Assembly (NCBI GenBank): GCA_021209875.1
Contig: JAGYVD010000006.1
Span: 1,240,001-1,304,000, forward strand
Direction: 5' to 3'
Length of the DNA: 64,000 nucleotides
Source: Rosellinia necatrix
Lineage: Eukaryota > Ascomycota > Sordariomycetes > Xylariales > Xylariaceae
Position 1 is the stretch's first letter. The number at the start of each line of letters is the position of its first letter. Shown piece by piece: positions 40,710 to 53,562 of the stretch. Under the pieces are notes generated by a model. That model was not told where the DNA came from. It saw nothing but the letters and a program-made list of their open reading frames with translations, and searched no databases. Both the position numbers and the translations under genes were made by a program.

Positions 40710-42959
40710 CTTCGAGTTTTATACTTGGTGGCAAATCTACAAAAGCTTGAACAGTCGTCAGTTGCCGGTTCGTTTATGGATCTCTTGGCCTCTTGGTCTT
40801 TTGTTATTTGCACTAGTCTAACCCTAGTCTAGCCCTGACTCTTGGCCTAAGAAGCTTAGGTAAGAAGGTAAGGGGGGCTATGCTTCAACCCACCTCATCT
40901 CTGGCCATAACCACCTCTACCCACATCCTAGATATTGGATTTGAGGATTTTAGCCAGGAAGTTCGGTCAATAATTCACTCCATCTAATTTTCCTCATATC
41001 TCCCTCAATCCGTATCAGCGCCGTTTGGGCGAAGGTGCGAGCAACCTGCGGCCGGCGACTATACCCACTATGAGACCCCAGCGCCATCATAACATCGAAG
41101 TTGAGAATACGACCGAACTCGACCCCCTAGCCATCTAATGAGTTGCCGATCCTTTAGTATGCAGGAAGGGCTAAAAGAATAAAGAGCTGTATACAGTATT
41201 GAGCTTTCGTCCACTGCTCCGAGTGCTTAATCAGCTTAATGCGCTCGCACTATCCTAGGGAGCTTACAGGGGCAACCCTTCTATAATCCGGCCTTGCAAC
41301 TGCTTGGACCCAGGCAGGCGTCCCTTATCGCAACGAGGGACATTAACTAAACTAATAAATTGCCTTAACTACAAATCTCAAACTACAAAACTTCTATCTC
41401 CTTCTTACTACCAGCACAAGTTTTGGGTCTGTTACTGCGTGTAAAGGTAAAGTCATCCATCCTCTGCCTGTCATTATCCCAATATAAGTGGTCAATGCGT
41501 ACAGATGTTGTGGCTAGGGGGTAGAGCACAGCCTCTATGCGCAGCCACATTGCACATCGTCAAGTCAGTAGATCCGTGACTGCTTGTAATCTTGTTATAC
41601 TTTGAGGAATCTCATATTCGAACTGGGGCCTTCGCACTACCCTTGACGGCGTCTAATGGCTTGGCGAAATACACCACTACACTAAGTCCTCTTCACGTGG
41701 CCATTATCCTAATTTCAACGTAAGTATGTATATATTTCGCACTCCGGAAAACCATCCTACCTATTTGTATAATTATCTTCATGTAACGAAAGACATCATC
41801 GGGTCTGCATCTATATCCAAGACGAGTTGCCCCTGCGCCGTGGTCACAGTCTCCAGGTCTCCCACGCAAAGATAACATATACTAAAAACCATACCTAGGT
41901 AACTCCTCAACTCAACCCCTATAAGCGCCAGATCAGTAGTTGCACCGGTGACTATAAGTGAATCCCTCGTGCTTTACATCTTGGAATTATTTTTCTACTT
42001 TTTTAACCTCTTTCAAAGGTAATACAGCTCGCTTCCATCCCTTCCTTCATGCATTTTAAGCGCAGAACCAACTTCATTTTCGTTCTTGGACGCGGAGCAT
42101 TTAGCTTATACTCAATCGACTGCCCTTGATCCCCCCAATTAGCCGAGCAGAGCTCGCTGATGCGAAACAGACAATATCATTAGATTGCCTAACCAGACCC
42201 TGAAGCTTGTGATCATTTTTCAAAGATTACGACAGACGATGCTCACGCGCACCGGATCAAGCCAACGAACGTCCTCATATAGAATTGCATTTCTCTCCCC
42301 ACAGCTCATTCATAGCCCCTATCGAGTTGTGTCAAATCAATAATTCAGCGCGCCATTGCCCTCCTACAGACGGAATGGTAACCTTCACCCGCGGCCTTAC
42401 TCAGATGACACACAACCGCGTCTTGTGTTTTAGCACAAATGGGCTCCATGCGTAAACGTTGAATCCTCACATTTACAATCCGAACGACGGACTCGTAACA
42501 ACATAACACATCACACCCCCAGCGCCACAGATCATGCTCGGCCCCGGGCGTCCCGGACCCGCAGCCCCAGACGGGCAGGGGGACTCGGAGCGGCCGACCG
42601 ATACTTGACTAGGCTCCTTGGGCCTTCTTGCATTTCATTTGCAAGACTTCCTCCCGAGTTTCCTACCCCGTCCCATAAGATGTGCCGTACGGTTCGAGTT
42701 TAATGCTGCCATCAATATCCATAAACCCCCATTTCGAACCATCTCGGTCATTTTCCATCTCTTTCTCGAATTGGCGCAAACGCCGTGTCAAAGGCCTCCC
42801 TATGTTCTGACCTGCCAAGCTCCAGCGGTTCTTTATCCCTACCCACCACAAGCGCATCCTAACACACCGCCAATGTCAAGCCACATCCTACCGCGGTCGA
42901 GCAAGTTCAAGCATTATTCCTCCCCTAATCAGAGATACCCACGGGGGCATCAAGACGGG
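40710..42959. other. Intergenic, no protein gene seen
   Basis: A 2.2 kb spacer between the oxygenase gene and the old-yellow-enzyme pseudogene. Open frames are short and unrelated to known families. A weak tRNA-like segment at 41604-41691 (minus strand) is discussed among the findings. Confidence 0.5.
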
Positions 42960-42969
42960 GAAACGGGGG

Positions 42970-44095
42970 AGGCTTACTGAGTACCGGCCGTAATGAGGGA
43001 CAGCGCGAAGTCCTGCTCGTCGATGCCGTAGTCGGCGGCGCTCTCGGCGCTGACCTCCAGCAGCTTCCTCGCGAGGTCGAACTCGTGAGCGACGGGACGG
43101 GCCGGGCCAGGCCGACGCCGTGCACCGCCTCGAGGGCCGCCGCCATCGCCGCCGCCGTGCGGAGCCTGCCGGTGACGTACGCCTTGGTGCGCGCCGGCCG
43201 CGGGGCGATCATGTCGGCGAACTCGAGGAAGAGCGCCTCGCACACCTCGCGCTGCCCTCCCGCCGGTGCGAGAGGACGAGCTGCTGGTACGTGCCGCCGG
43301 AGAGCTCGACGAAGTTCCACGCCGTTGCCCCTCGAGCGCGGCGCAGAGGTCCCCGCACTCCTCCGGCGTGAAGCCGCCGTGCCGGAACCTCGACGCTGTT
43401 GACCCTTTTGATGCCGATCATGAAGGAAGCCGTCCGGCACGTGCCCGCGGATCTCGTCCACAATCTCGAAAGACCAGCCGCGCTCGGTTCGGCAATGGGC
43501 CGCCGTACGTACTCGTCGGTCCCCCCGTTTGTTGTTTGCGACAAAGAACTGCGCGATCAGATACCCGCTGCGCTACATCAGTCGCGAATGACGCCTAGGG
43601 TTGCGTAGGGGTTTACCCCTCATGTGGACTCACTGGGCGCCGTGAAGCTGGACCCCGTCGTATCCGGCCGTATGCAGGTACTCGGCGGCATAACCAAACC
43701 GATCTATTACATCCCCTAATTTCTTCCTTTGTCATAGCTCGCGGCCTGGCAAAAGTCAAGCCCAGTGCCGTTCCTTCGAGATGGAACGTCGCTGGCAGAG
43801 ACGGGGTACGGTCGGATAAAGTCCGGGGCCTGCCGGCCGGGATGGGACAGCTGCGCAACAATGAGGCTGCCGTGGGTTTTGGCCTGTGAAAGCAAGATCT
43901 CTTAAGGCCTGAAAACGCTCATCGAAGAAAGGGGCATCTCTCGGAATTACAGAATTGCCTCGTGCCTCAAGTTGGTCGGTCGTAGTATAGGATGACGTTA
44001 CCCGTTAATATCAAACCCAAGCCGCCTTCGCCCCATCGCCGATATATATTGATCAGCTCCTTTGAAGGGATCCCACGCTTGTAGTTCATTATATT
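42970..44095 (-). pseudogene. Decayed NADH:flavin oxidoreductase (old yellow enzyme family)
   Basis: Read on the minus strand from about 44095, family text appears in order but in changing frames. First comes PSKELINIYRRWGEGGLGL, then TTDQLEARGN and RDAPFFDERFQALRDLA. LIVAQLSHPGRQAPDFIRPY follows at about 43860-43800, then LTFARPRAMTKEEI and FGYAAEYLHTAGYDGVQLHG. Next are LSQTTNGGTDEYV at about 43540, WNFVELSGGTYQQLVLS near 43315, LEFADMIAPRPARTKAYVTG at about 43230-43170, and VAHEFDLARKLLEVSAESAA before the end near 42970. These are hallmarks of OYE-type flavin oxidoreductases: HPGR, the GYDGVQLHG substrate/FMN segment, and the ELSGGTY strand. At least six frame changes and no intact start make it a pseudogene. 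The damage is indels rather than C-to-T change, and the relic stays GC-rich, so RIP is not the main cause. Confidence 0.85.
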
Positions 44096-44802
44096 GAAAA
44101 ACTACGTTCCTGGGTTACCTTCGTTCTTGTACGAACCCTATCTCAACGCTTAGTCGCCGGGGGGAAGTGAGGGACTTGGCATACAGCCTCTGGAGAGGGG
44201 CATTGGACGATGACCGCAAAATTTTACCACACTTTAGCGCGTCATAGTCGGTATCTTGGTGCTGTCATTCGCTTGAGTACATCAATAATACGGAGATAAT
44301 CCTATAATCTAGCAACGGAGGACTAGGTGGTTGAGCTGGGGGCTCGAGCAAGATTAAACAAGAATCGTCTTGAATAATTAATAAGTGATTATCATTCTCC
44401 CCGCACTTCATATGGTGTTCAACCGCCGGGGTCAAGAATGGAATGGAGATTTCAATCTAGGAAATAATTGTATGCCTATAATAACCTCATACTCGCCATT
44501 ACTGACTCGATCAGCAATATTATGTGGCTTAGGCAGACTGTCATTGATCTTTACTATACCGTACAAGCTACCTAGGTGGCAAGGGACACTATATAATTAT
44601 CACCCAAACTATATATCTCAATGAAAAACTCACTTTGTATGTGATTTTAGGTTTACTATTATAATAGCTATATTACCGCGTTTGCGTTAAGCGCGTCTAT
44701 GTAGCAATAGTATTAGATTTGATCATCGACTATGTTGAATGTCGGTAGTTATCATGAGTGTTATAGAAACAAATGCACGATCGCAGATATTGTTTCGCAT
44801 CA
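44096..44802. other. Intergenic, no gene seen
   Basis: A spacer between the OYE pseudogene and the 3' end of the MER3 helicase gene. It is rather AT-rich toward 44400-44700 and has no recognised content. Confidence 0.55.
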
Positions 44803-47800
44803 TTAGTCAAGGAAATTAACCACACCACGAAGGCTGTTAATCAAATCCGCGTCAAAATCAGCTACCCACGCTGGCTCTGAGGGCTCATTAGCCTGACAGT
44901 ATTCTCCACCGCATTCTACTTCCCACGCAGGGGCTAGGTTATCACTGACAGGGAGTGGGCTGTCGTGAGAGAAATGTGAATCTTGTAATGCCTCCCTCGT
45001 CTGAGGCGAAGCTGGAGCGGTTACGTCATACGTTGGTAAAGGAGAGCTTGATGTCAGGAAATTAGGCTCTCTCTCGTCTTTTGTCGAGGGCATAGGCCGT
45101 GAGCCATTGGCTTCGTCACCAGCCGGAGGCAAGTCAAACCGACTAGATGCCTTTTGTAACTCATTAACCGTAGTAAAGCTGAGATTCGGTTCGTACCCGT
45201 AATTCATACTTTCTTTTAGGGTGTTTAAAACGCCTGGGCATAAGGTTTCATCACCCGTCCAAGTTACTTTTGGTGATGCGGTCTCACTCGGGTCCGGCTG
45301 CCCGGAGTCCCCCTTAGTCCCAAGGAGCTCCTCTAATTCTGGTAAGTCAGACATTTCGTCCAATATATCATCATTTCGATCACCTTTGGCGGATGTGCAA
45401 GCATTATAGACGTTGCTAGTCGTGAAGGAACCTTCCTTTTTATCCAAGGGATCACCCTCCCTCTCACTACGAGCAGAGCTAGGCTTCGCACCGTAACCTT
45501 TAGTTGGACTAGGGAAAATAGCTCGGTTATTGTTCGCTTCTTCGTGAAGCAGAAGTAATTTTTGCCGCTTCTTATGAGTTGAAGGGCGAGGTTGTGGTGG
45601 CTGGGGTGATGAAATAGCGTTATCGTCACTAATGTTGGATAGATCAATATATTCAACATTTGAGGGCAAGTCACATGGTGACCCTAGACGAGCCAGCTTA
45701 GCTCGCCTAGGCATATCAATGCCATCCACTGAGCGCACTCTCTTAGCTTTAGAGAGCTGCCGTGGGGGACAGTCTCTCCCATTGGGATGGTCCTGAACAT
45801 TTTTCTTTGAATTCGGCGTGGATGTGGTCACAGTCTGGTTTCCTGTCTTGAGAATATCAAAATTCGATTTAGAAGAACTTGCACCCTCGGATTCATTGAC
45901 CGGATCGCCTGATCCCCTTGATGATTTAGGTGGCCGGTATTTATTGACGCCTTCTCGACAACATCTATGGTTACAGGGCTTGCCAAGTTTCGTGAGTCCT
46001 CCATTGCGGCAGTGGTGGTTGCAAATATATTTACCATTGTCCATTTTGGCTTTGTCGACTCCAGTCTGAGCGTCCTCTGGGGACAAGAGTTCATCAATAA
46101 GTGGGAAATCCTCTTCTGCGTAGTCCAAGAGCTCCGACGGGTTTGGAGAAGGCACCGACTTACAAAGTCTTGGCGATCCTAGCACTTTAAGCATGGCACT
46201 ATCCGAGATATCATCGTAATCCCCCCCGGTACCCACGAAATCCGGATTCGAATGGGTGGCCTGAACTGCTTGACACTTGATGTTTCTAAAAACCGATGCC
46301 GGGATATTTGGTTCCAGACTCTTCACAACCTCCGTTCCTACAATTTCTTCGCAACTGAAATAGCAAGATATAGTCTGGTTTGGCGCAGTCAAGGCAACTG
46401 GAAACTTTATATCCAGCCCACTTGACTTATCGAGCTTTTTCATAGTCCCACGCCAGAAGTATGCAAGAGCTCCATCAGAACTTAGAGCGATCAACGTTAA
46501 TGAAGGAACTCTATCCTTCCAGCATGGTACCATTTTTGTATTGCGGTGTCCCAAGCGTACCTTGACCGTAACTGAGACCAGGTTATCTGAACCAGACGTT
46601 GGTGCCCTGGACTCAACGATGTCGGCTTTTAATGTCAACCGCGGAAAATTTTCGAGTGTTCGTTGAATGTCTCGGCCATAGGGGGGGTTCCGGCTGGCTA
46701 TTCGTTCAATATCTAGCATGGTCTTGTCTGCCACGCCCATGACGGTACAAACACCATAGCTTATCCATTTTCGTACAGCTACTGGCCCAAAACCAGGTAT
46801 TTGGGACAGTTGTGCAGGCTTGTTCTCCCAAGCTTGGGCGATTATAGAGCGGCTAAGCTCAAGTGCAGCTTTTGTAGCGACTCCGTCGCCTTCATATGCT
46901 TTGCAGTCGATCACGCAACGGATAAGACGCTTTAAACGATCGAATATTACTCGTTTCTCTCTTATTAGGTCTTGACGAATGATGTGGGTGTCCATATCCG
47001 TCGGCAAATCAGCGCCTCCAAGATATATTTGCACTATCATGAAGATCTTGTGCCAGGTAAGCGTGAGTGTTCCGCGAATCGGATAAAGAATCAGGGGCGA
47101 TTGGTTTAGTTCTCGGAGCACGGTTCGTTCAGCTGGTTTGAACCGAAAGTCTTTGAATTCGGTAGCTTGACAGACAACTGTGAGCTACACGTTTGTTAGC
47201 ACGAAATAATCTAATGAGCCCGCTAATGTCACGCACTATCTCTTCCACACCGACGCCCCGTGGAATTGAGAGAAGCAACTTCATAGTTTCGAATTGAATC
47301 ATGTACCTAGACATGGCTTGACCATACTCAGTGCACAAGAATGGCGTATGTTTAGTAACTAGTCCGTGATCTTGTAGGAGCCTAAGATCACGTTCACACC
47401 ACTCTTCCATTTGTTGATCTGCGTCATTTGCGTTTTGTATGTTCTCAAGGTTGTACAGTGATGGTGATTGCCGTACCCGTACGCTCAGAAAGGTGCCGCT
47501 AATCCACTTCTTTGCCGTTTGAGCGTCTTGAATTGTCCCGAGTCCGATTTCAGAATTGAGGTGCTCTAATAAGTTCCGATGTAATGTGCTTTCGAGCAAT
47601 TCTTCGCCCGAAACGAGTTTCTTATATCGCTGGGCAGTTGCCGACCTTGTCATGATGATCGCAATAGCACTGTTGTCAAACTGTGGGCGGCCAGCACGCC
47701 CTAGCATTTGCATGACTTCTAAATCTGAGTACTGCTGAGGCCCGTCATCCGTGTAGTGGCTGGTACCTTTAAGGACAACAGTATGGCAAGGTAGGTTTAC

Positions 47801-49865
47801 GCCAACGGCCAGCGTAGATGTACAGCAGATGACATGAAGCTGTCCGCTGAGAAATCCCATCTCAACTGCGGCCCTATCTTTAGCGTCAAGTCCGGCATGG
47901 TGGAAGGCGACACCAAATCGAACCAGCTCTTGTAGGTCCTGAGACAACACTGGGGTGCGATTATTAGGCGGCGGCCATGGCCGGTCAGTAGCGTGACATG
48001 TTGACCACCACTCTGCTAGAGATCGAGCCGTACGTTGACAGGATTTGCGTGTGAAACAAAATATCATAATGGGTTTCCTTTCTGAGTGTTTCAAGAGTAG
48101 AAGATTCAGCTTCCCATCGAGGGCTTGTTCGAAAATGAAGTCATTGGGTGCGCCCTCATACCCGTATACATACCGCTGCAGTTTAACCGGTCGCATCTCT
48201 TCCCCAAAGACCTCAAACCGCGCGGGCTCAAGTTGGTTTTGGTGATCGCGCCCAAGCCATTTTGCGACGTCCTCGATGTTGGGTACCGTTGCACTAATAG
48301 CAACAAAGCGAATGCTAGCCCCGATCGTCTTCATTCGAGATACCACAGCCTCAAGAGTTGCACCTCGTGTATCTTTCAGAATATGAACTTCATCAATAAG
48401 AACAAGGCGGACTAACTCCAACAATCTTCGATGATCCTTCCATTTCCGCGTAATCGAATCCCACTTCTCGGGAGTAGTAACAATAATAGATGCGCTGCCA
48501 ACGCGGCGAGCCTCAACCTGAGAGGTATCGCCAGTAAGCTCGACACATTGTAAATTCATATGACTAAACTTCGCCTGCCAATCCCGCGCCTTCTCGGAGC
48601 ACAAGGATTTAGTTGGAGCTTGATAGACGATCTTGAAGTTGCCTCCCCCTTGAATTGATACCAGCTTACAGATGGCCATTTCTAGGATGACAGTCTTCCC
48701 AGAGCCGGTCGGCGCAGAAATGACAACATTCTCATTTGTGCCATATACCAGTGGGAAACACCGAGACTGCATAGCGTTGAACAACTTAAATGGAAAGACA
48801 GCACGGAATTTGTCAGGGAGTGATTGGCGTGGGTCAACAAGACGAGTGTTGTTCACGATGGGTGGCATTTTGGACGCGTGATCGAGATCAAGCTGAAGTT
48901 TCCGGTTCCATTTCGGGATCAATTGATTACGCTTGGCAGTTTGTTTTTGCTTTTCTAAGCTAATACGAGTGGAAGGACTCGAGTGACCAATGTTCGACGG
49001 TGAGCTACTCACTAGGGAGGAGTTAGCTGGCGGTGTTGTATGTCCTAGGGATATATTAGCTTTGTATCATATTAACATGTTCACTAATGACAAGCCTCAC
49101 GGTTAGGAAAGGGGGGCGTAAGGGTTCGTGTTTCTCGACGGGTCCCTCTAGCGTGTTGTGCACTGTTCCTCTTGCAATCTGACTGGGGAAATGGAAAGTG
49201 TTGAGGTGGTTCCCGCTGGCTTGAGCTATCCCTCGCTGATAATGGACATGGAAATATTGGAGATGACTCTAGATGGGGTTCGACTCGATGCGTGGGCGAC
49301 GCGTGGTCGGACCCTGGGGATAGGCCATACTGGTGATGCCAGGTGCCTCGAAATGGTGATCGGTAATCAGGGTCTCTGGGCATGAACGGTATGAAGTGAT
49401 GACTTGCATCCCCAAGGACACGATTTGGCCTACTAGCACTCGCAGTTAGGGGCAATGAAAGACGCTGATTGGTGCTGTTGTTGTTGGATAAACCCCCGAT
49501 ACTCAAGGGGTTGTAGGCAGGCTGTGAGTGACCCAGCACTGTTCGATCTGTAGGACGAATCGAATTAGCAACAAGTAAGTTCTCTAAACAAGTGTGTTTA
49601 TAAACTAGAGGGTTGTAAGCTTACCGAAGTCGTCCAGATCATGATATTCCGCTAGGTCTTCTATCATCCCGTCCCGGCTACCTATGAGGCTCTCCCGGTT
49701 CCTGTTGAAAGCGGAGGGCGTGATCAACTGCGGTAGGTGGAACTGCGTCTCAGGAAAGATGCTGCTCGTGTGGTCAATGATTCGCTGAATATGTTTGTCG
49801 TGGTCACCAGCACTGGGAAGATGGTTGGCATGGCCGGACTGGCTGGATCGCGAATCTCGGGACAT
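44803..49865 (-). CDS. mer3: Meiotic DNA helicase MER3/HFM1
   Basis: A 3'-5' superfamily 2 helicase acting in meiotic nuclei to extend recombination intermediates and promote crossovers. Predicted exons are 49625-49865, 49101-49547, 47237-49044 and 44803-47184, a continuous frame of 1,625 aa. The 52-nt third intron has a GTGCTAAC branch point, and removing it restores LTVVCQATEFKDFRFKPAER. The start MSRDSRSSQSGHANHL opens a disordered 240-residue N-terminus. Helicase motifs follow: SAPTGSGKT (about residue 340), DEVHILKDTRGATLE, SATVPN, FHHAGL and QMLGRAGRPQFD. Next come a winged helix and a Sec63 domain (roughly 830-1150) that includes the helix-hairpin-helix SQIPGFGPVAVRKW. A long disordered tail contains a Cys/His cluster (CNHHC, CNHRCC), a zinc-finger-like feature known in fungal MER3. 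All catalytic motifs are intact. The DEVH box plus the Sec63 domain distinguish it from Brr2 and Slh1, which have two helicase cassettes. Confidence 0.95.
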
Positions 49866-50903
49866 GTCGTTGTAATCTTGGATTTAATGACAGGGTTTAT
49901 GCTCGTATATGCAGATAAGATAATGACCACAAAGCTATTCATATGAACTAATTAAACATATGGAGCCATTAAGAACACCTGGACAGGCTTCTAGAACCCT
50001 GGTGCTGATGAGGTGTGAGGGAGGGGAGGTGCCGATGAGGTATAAGGGAGGAGAGGGAGTGGAGCGTGGAAGGGGGCAGAGATGCATGGAGTAGGTAGAT
50101 AGCACCGTCACATACCGCCTGCATTCTAGACACTACCTACCAGATGCTGTTGCTTCTATGTCTGCTCTTTCCAAGCTTGCCAATGTACCTAGGTAAGTAG
50201 GGGATGTCCCTTCCTTCATTCAAACTGAAAAGAAATAATCACGTGATAGCCCCCTGAGATGCAGTATCTAGAAATAGAGCAACAGTCGGCAATTCCCTCG
50301 ATAGGCTAAGACTCGGCTTTGAAGTACTTCTCATTTTACATTAAGCTGTATATGAATCGGCATGATAGATATAGGCATTAATATTAAGGTCACGACTGCC
50401 CAAGCCTACCATAAATACGGAGTATGAAGCATATGCTCATGATATATGAACAATTGGCTGTCATGGACACAGAGAATATACTGGCTGAGAGTTAAAACGT
50501 AAGTTCCTGTTCTAATATATTTATAGAGTCTATTAGTTCTCCTCGGCCCTCCACCTCACCCCGTACTACTTTCTCGTAAAACACTCATCAGTTTTTGACG
50601 CCGGATACCAAAGCTCTTGAGCTTGGTCTGAATACGGACGCTACTGGTATGTTTATCGAGTTCCCTCCTAGTAGCTGCTGCGGTGCCTGTACCTAGAAAG
50701 CGCTAGCGGGCTTGTGCTGTATCGACGACTGAAATGCAGCCGCATATACATGACCTCTAGGGAGGCATTGCCTAAACACGCGGCGCAGCATTTATACAAT
50801 ATCTAGGCGTCCCATCGTTGCTGGGAGCAGTCATCACGCTTAAACTCACGTCTTCTTCGTTAAGTTCGTTTCGTCGTTGCTTGCATCTGTTTATCACACA
50901 GCA
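49866..50903. other. Intergenic, MER3 promoter side, no gene seen
   Basis: A 1.0 kb spacer upstream of MER3 and downstream of the nucleotide-sugar transporter. A CCTAGGTAAGTAGG motif lies near 50187. No other content is recognised. Confidence 0.55.
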
Positions 50904-52564
50904 TCACTCATCGCGTGCCTTATCCCTAGCCGAGGGCCCACGAACATGATGGCGGAGCGGTGAAGCAGGCCGCGACGTTGACAAGCCGAGGCTTCGGACA
51001 CCCTCGAACTGGTTCGGTACGACGAGCCGATCTGTTGACCGAGGTGTGTTCATAGGGTCAATCGTAGTCTTCTCATAGTTCGCAATATTGATTGGTGGCG
51101 GCCGCCCACGCTTGCGATCCGGGCCTGTGTAAAGATAGGTCGCGAAAAGAACTAATGCCGTGCCAAGGATAAACTAAGATGAGTTAGTAGGTTCAATCTA
51201 TCGAGGGGTATTTATGGAACATTACCGTGAAGGTGACCTCGCAGGTAAAGAAACAAACAGTGAAAAGAAAGCTGATGATGATGCTAATGCTCGTGGCAAA
51301 ATTCTTGGCGATATTGTCGGCGTAATGAATGCATAGTGAAGCCAGTACACCGCCAAAGGCTTGGAGGATAATTAAAGCCCAGACAACCCAGCTATAGCCG
51401 TCGAAGAAGCCATGCATAGCAATTTCCTCGCCATCCTTGAATACAACCCCAACGAGGAAAGCAGGGATGAGGGAGTAGAATGAAAGCTGAATATTGCGAA
51501 TCCAGACGGATGCGGATGTATGAGGATCCTTCAACACTTTCTCGAAAAATACCCCTGTCAGGCCTGATAGTGCGGCAACAGCCAAAGCGGCGAACAGGCC
51601 AATTGAATAATTCATGACGGGCATGTTGTTCTGATCTTCCTCGATCCCCTCGTACGTAGCCGACCGTTTTACCAGCGATTCGCCAACGTCGACTAGAGAT
51701 TCGGCACCACGCCTAGTCAGCTCCCTAGCGACCTCGCTAACGCTGCCAGCAACTTGGCCTAGCTCATGTACTGATCGAGGGAAAAAGTGGTCTGTCATAT
51801 CGTGAATTATAAAAGAACTATCTTTAGAACCGGATGAAGGGATTGAGACAATCGAAACCCCGACGGTCAAGATAACGAGAGAAATCCATTTTTTCAGTGA
51901 CAAGGACCTGCCTAATATTGTCACAGTGAAGACAGCCGTGGTAAGTATCTATCCAATCCTCATTAGTCACTGAAAGATGGCCTCGCGCCACGTAGACCCC
52001 GTACCTTGAGCTGCAAAATAACCTGGTAGTGGACCGGGTCTAGGTTCTCTACGGCGACGTATTGTAGGGTGTTCTGTAAAGTGTAGAGCGTCGCCGGAAT
52101 AGCTAGTTTCCACCCGTCGCCCTTGAACACGGAATTATAGATCTGCTGAAATAGAACTGTGGCCGGGGTGGAGGGAGCAAGGGTCCTTGAAACTTCGTAG
52201 ATTGCGAATGTCAAAGATATGGCCAGCTTGACGAGCTCGGTGAGGAATACGGCAGTGGATGTAAAGTATCGATGGTCGCCGCTGGGGGGCATCATTCGTG
52301 AATAGTGCGCAATGAGGGTTACGGCCGAGTTTTGGAAGGTTAACTAGCCGTTGATAAGCGTTAGCATTAGTGGCTGGCATGGCGGCGAGGCCGAGTTCCA
52401 CAGCGCCCCAGCTTGACAGAAGCTTGACGGAAGTAGCCCAACAGAGCAGCCGGAACGGAGAGCGCACGCACTGTTATCAGGGAAACGTGCTTTAAAGGCA
52501 TCCCCAGGAGCGTCGGGCCCCTAGCCATCTGCGGCAGGCCCGTCGTCACGTCAAGAAGGGCCAT
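50904..52564 (-). CDS. Golgi nucleotide-sugar transporter (UDP-galactose/UDP-GlcNAc type, SLC35A-like)
   Basis: A multi-pass antiporter that brings nucleotide sugar into the Golgi lumen for glycosylation. Predicted exons 52472-52564, 52005-52343, 51226-51948 and 50904-51173 give 474 aa, all in phase 0. Family motifs are SLITLTFQNSAVTLIAHYSR across the first splice, FLTELVKLAISL, TLYTLQNTLQYVAVENLDP and QVILQLKILTTAVFT across the second splice, and SGLTGVFFEKVLKD with IRNIQLSFYSL. LQAFGGVLASLCIHYADNIA and FATSISIIISFL follow. About ten hydrophobic segments are visible. A polar insert of about 70 residues between two helices (from SKDSSFIIHD to EEDQNNMP) and a 60-residue hydrophilic C-terminal tail are longer than in yeast or animal relatives, as often in filamentous fungi. 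The exact sugar specificity cannot be read from the sequence. Confidence 0.93.
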
Positions 52565-53045
52565 GACGAGGCGGGCAGTGACGTTTTAGAACCAGGCTTT
52601 TCTCGTTTGCGCCCCTGGAATGGCTCTCGGTAGTGCTGCTCTTCTTTGCCCCGGCCGGTGTAAGCTCCGGCAAGCGGCTGCCGGGTTATCAACCGAATCG
52701 TGTCGATATGGATGGGCGTTTGGGCAGGTGGCGCAACTCGGTCGTCTCGTGGATAGGGAAGGCGTAGGTTTTGGCGAAGTAAAGAGACGGTAGGAAGATG
52801 GGCTGCGCAATAGTCTTCAAGGTCGGGGCAGAACCAAAGATGGGTGATGGGTGTCACTGAACCAAGCCAAGTCTGGAAAAAAAGCTAGAGGTCTCAGCGT
52901 GCCCCAGTTTCCCCAGTGTGTAACGACGGCATCCACAAGGGCCAGGGATAGTGGCCTGGGGCCTCCAACCTGGGGCTTTGGGCTGGGATCCGGGGGGCTC
53001 TTACACCAATTAGTTAAGCCCCTCCCGGCACTCAACTCACAGCAA

Positions 53046-53100
53046 CACAGGATGCAGCACAGGATGCAGCAAAACCTGCAGCAAAACCTGCAGCAAAGCC
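53046..53100. repeat. 12-nt tandem repeat, two diverged unit types
   Basis: Two copies of CACAGGATGCAG are followed by two copies of CAAAACCTGCAG and a partial CAAAGCC. The period is kept while the unit changes, which suggests an old minisatellite. Confidence 0.85.
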
Positions 53101-53540
53101 TCAGGTCTGCCTGGGCTTCTCGGCCTCTGGGTGAAGCTTTTGGGTAACAGTGTAATGATATTGTAGTTGTCAATGCAGGTCGCGTATACAGCGCTTGACA
53201 GATCAGGTTCACGGATTTGAGTGCGCTGCGCAACCTGGCCGATTGGTGGTACATGAGTGAGATGGAACTAATTTGCTCTAATGATATCAATGGCGTGTCG
53301 AAGTTGTACCCATGTCTAACTACGTAATTGATGTCACCACACAGGAAACGTAGGTACACTACAGACAGCAGGGCCCGCGGTGCGTGGGTGCTAGGGCTCT
53401 TGTTAGGGTCTAACTCCTACCGCCCAACAGGTCAAGCAAGCTCTTACATGCCTGCATGCATTCATAGTAGGTAGGTACACTCATTAAACATCTCTCAGCT
53501 ACCAATAGGTTAGTAGATAAGTAATGCCTCCTTGTTAGTA

Positions 53541-53562
53541 ATATATATATATATATATGTAT
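53541..53562. repeat. AT dinucleotide microsatellite
   Basis: Alternating A and T for about nine units, ending in TATGTATATG. Confidence 0.85.

Noticed and set aside
52817..53359. 180-codon frame with CCRFCCRF-type cysteine repeats on the minus strand
   Set aside because: It is the antisense reading of a 12-nt DNA tandem repeat and has no start context or family.
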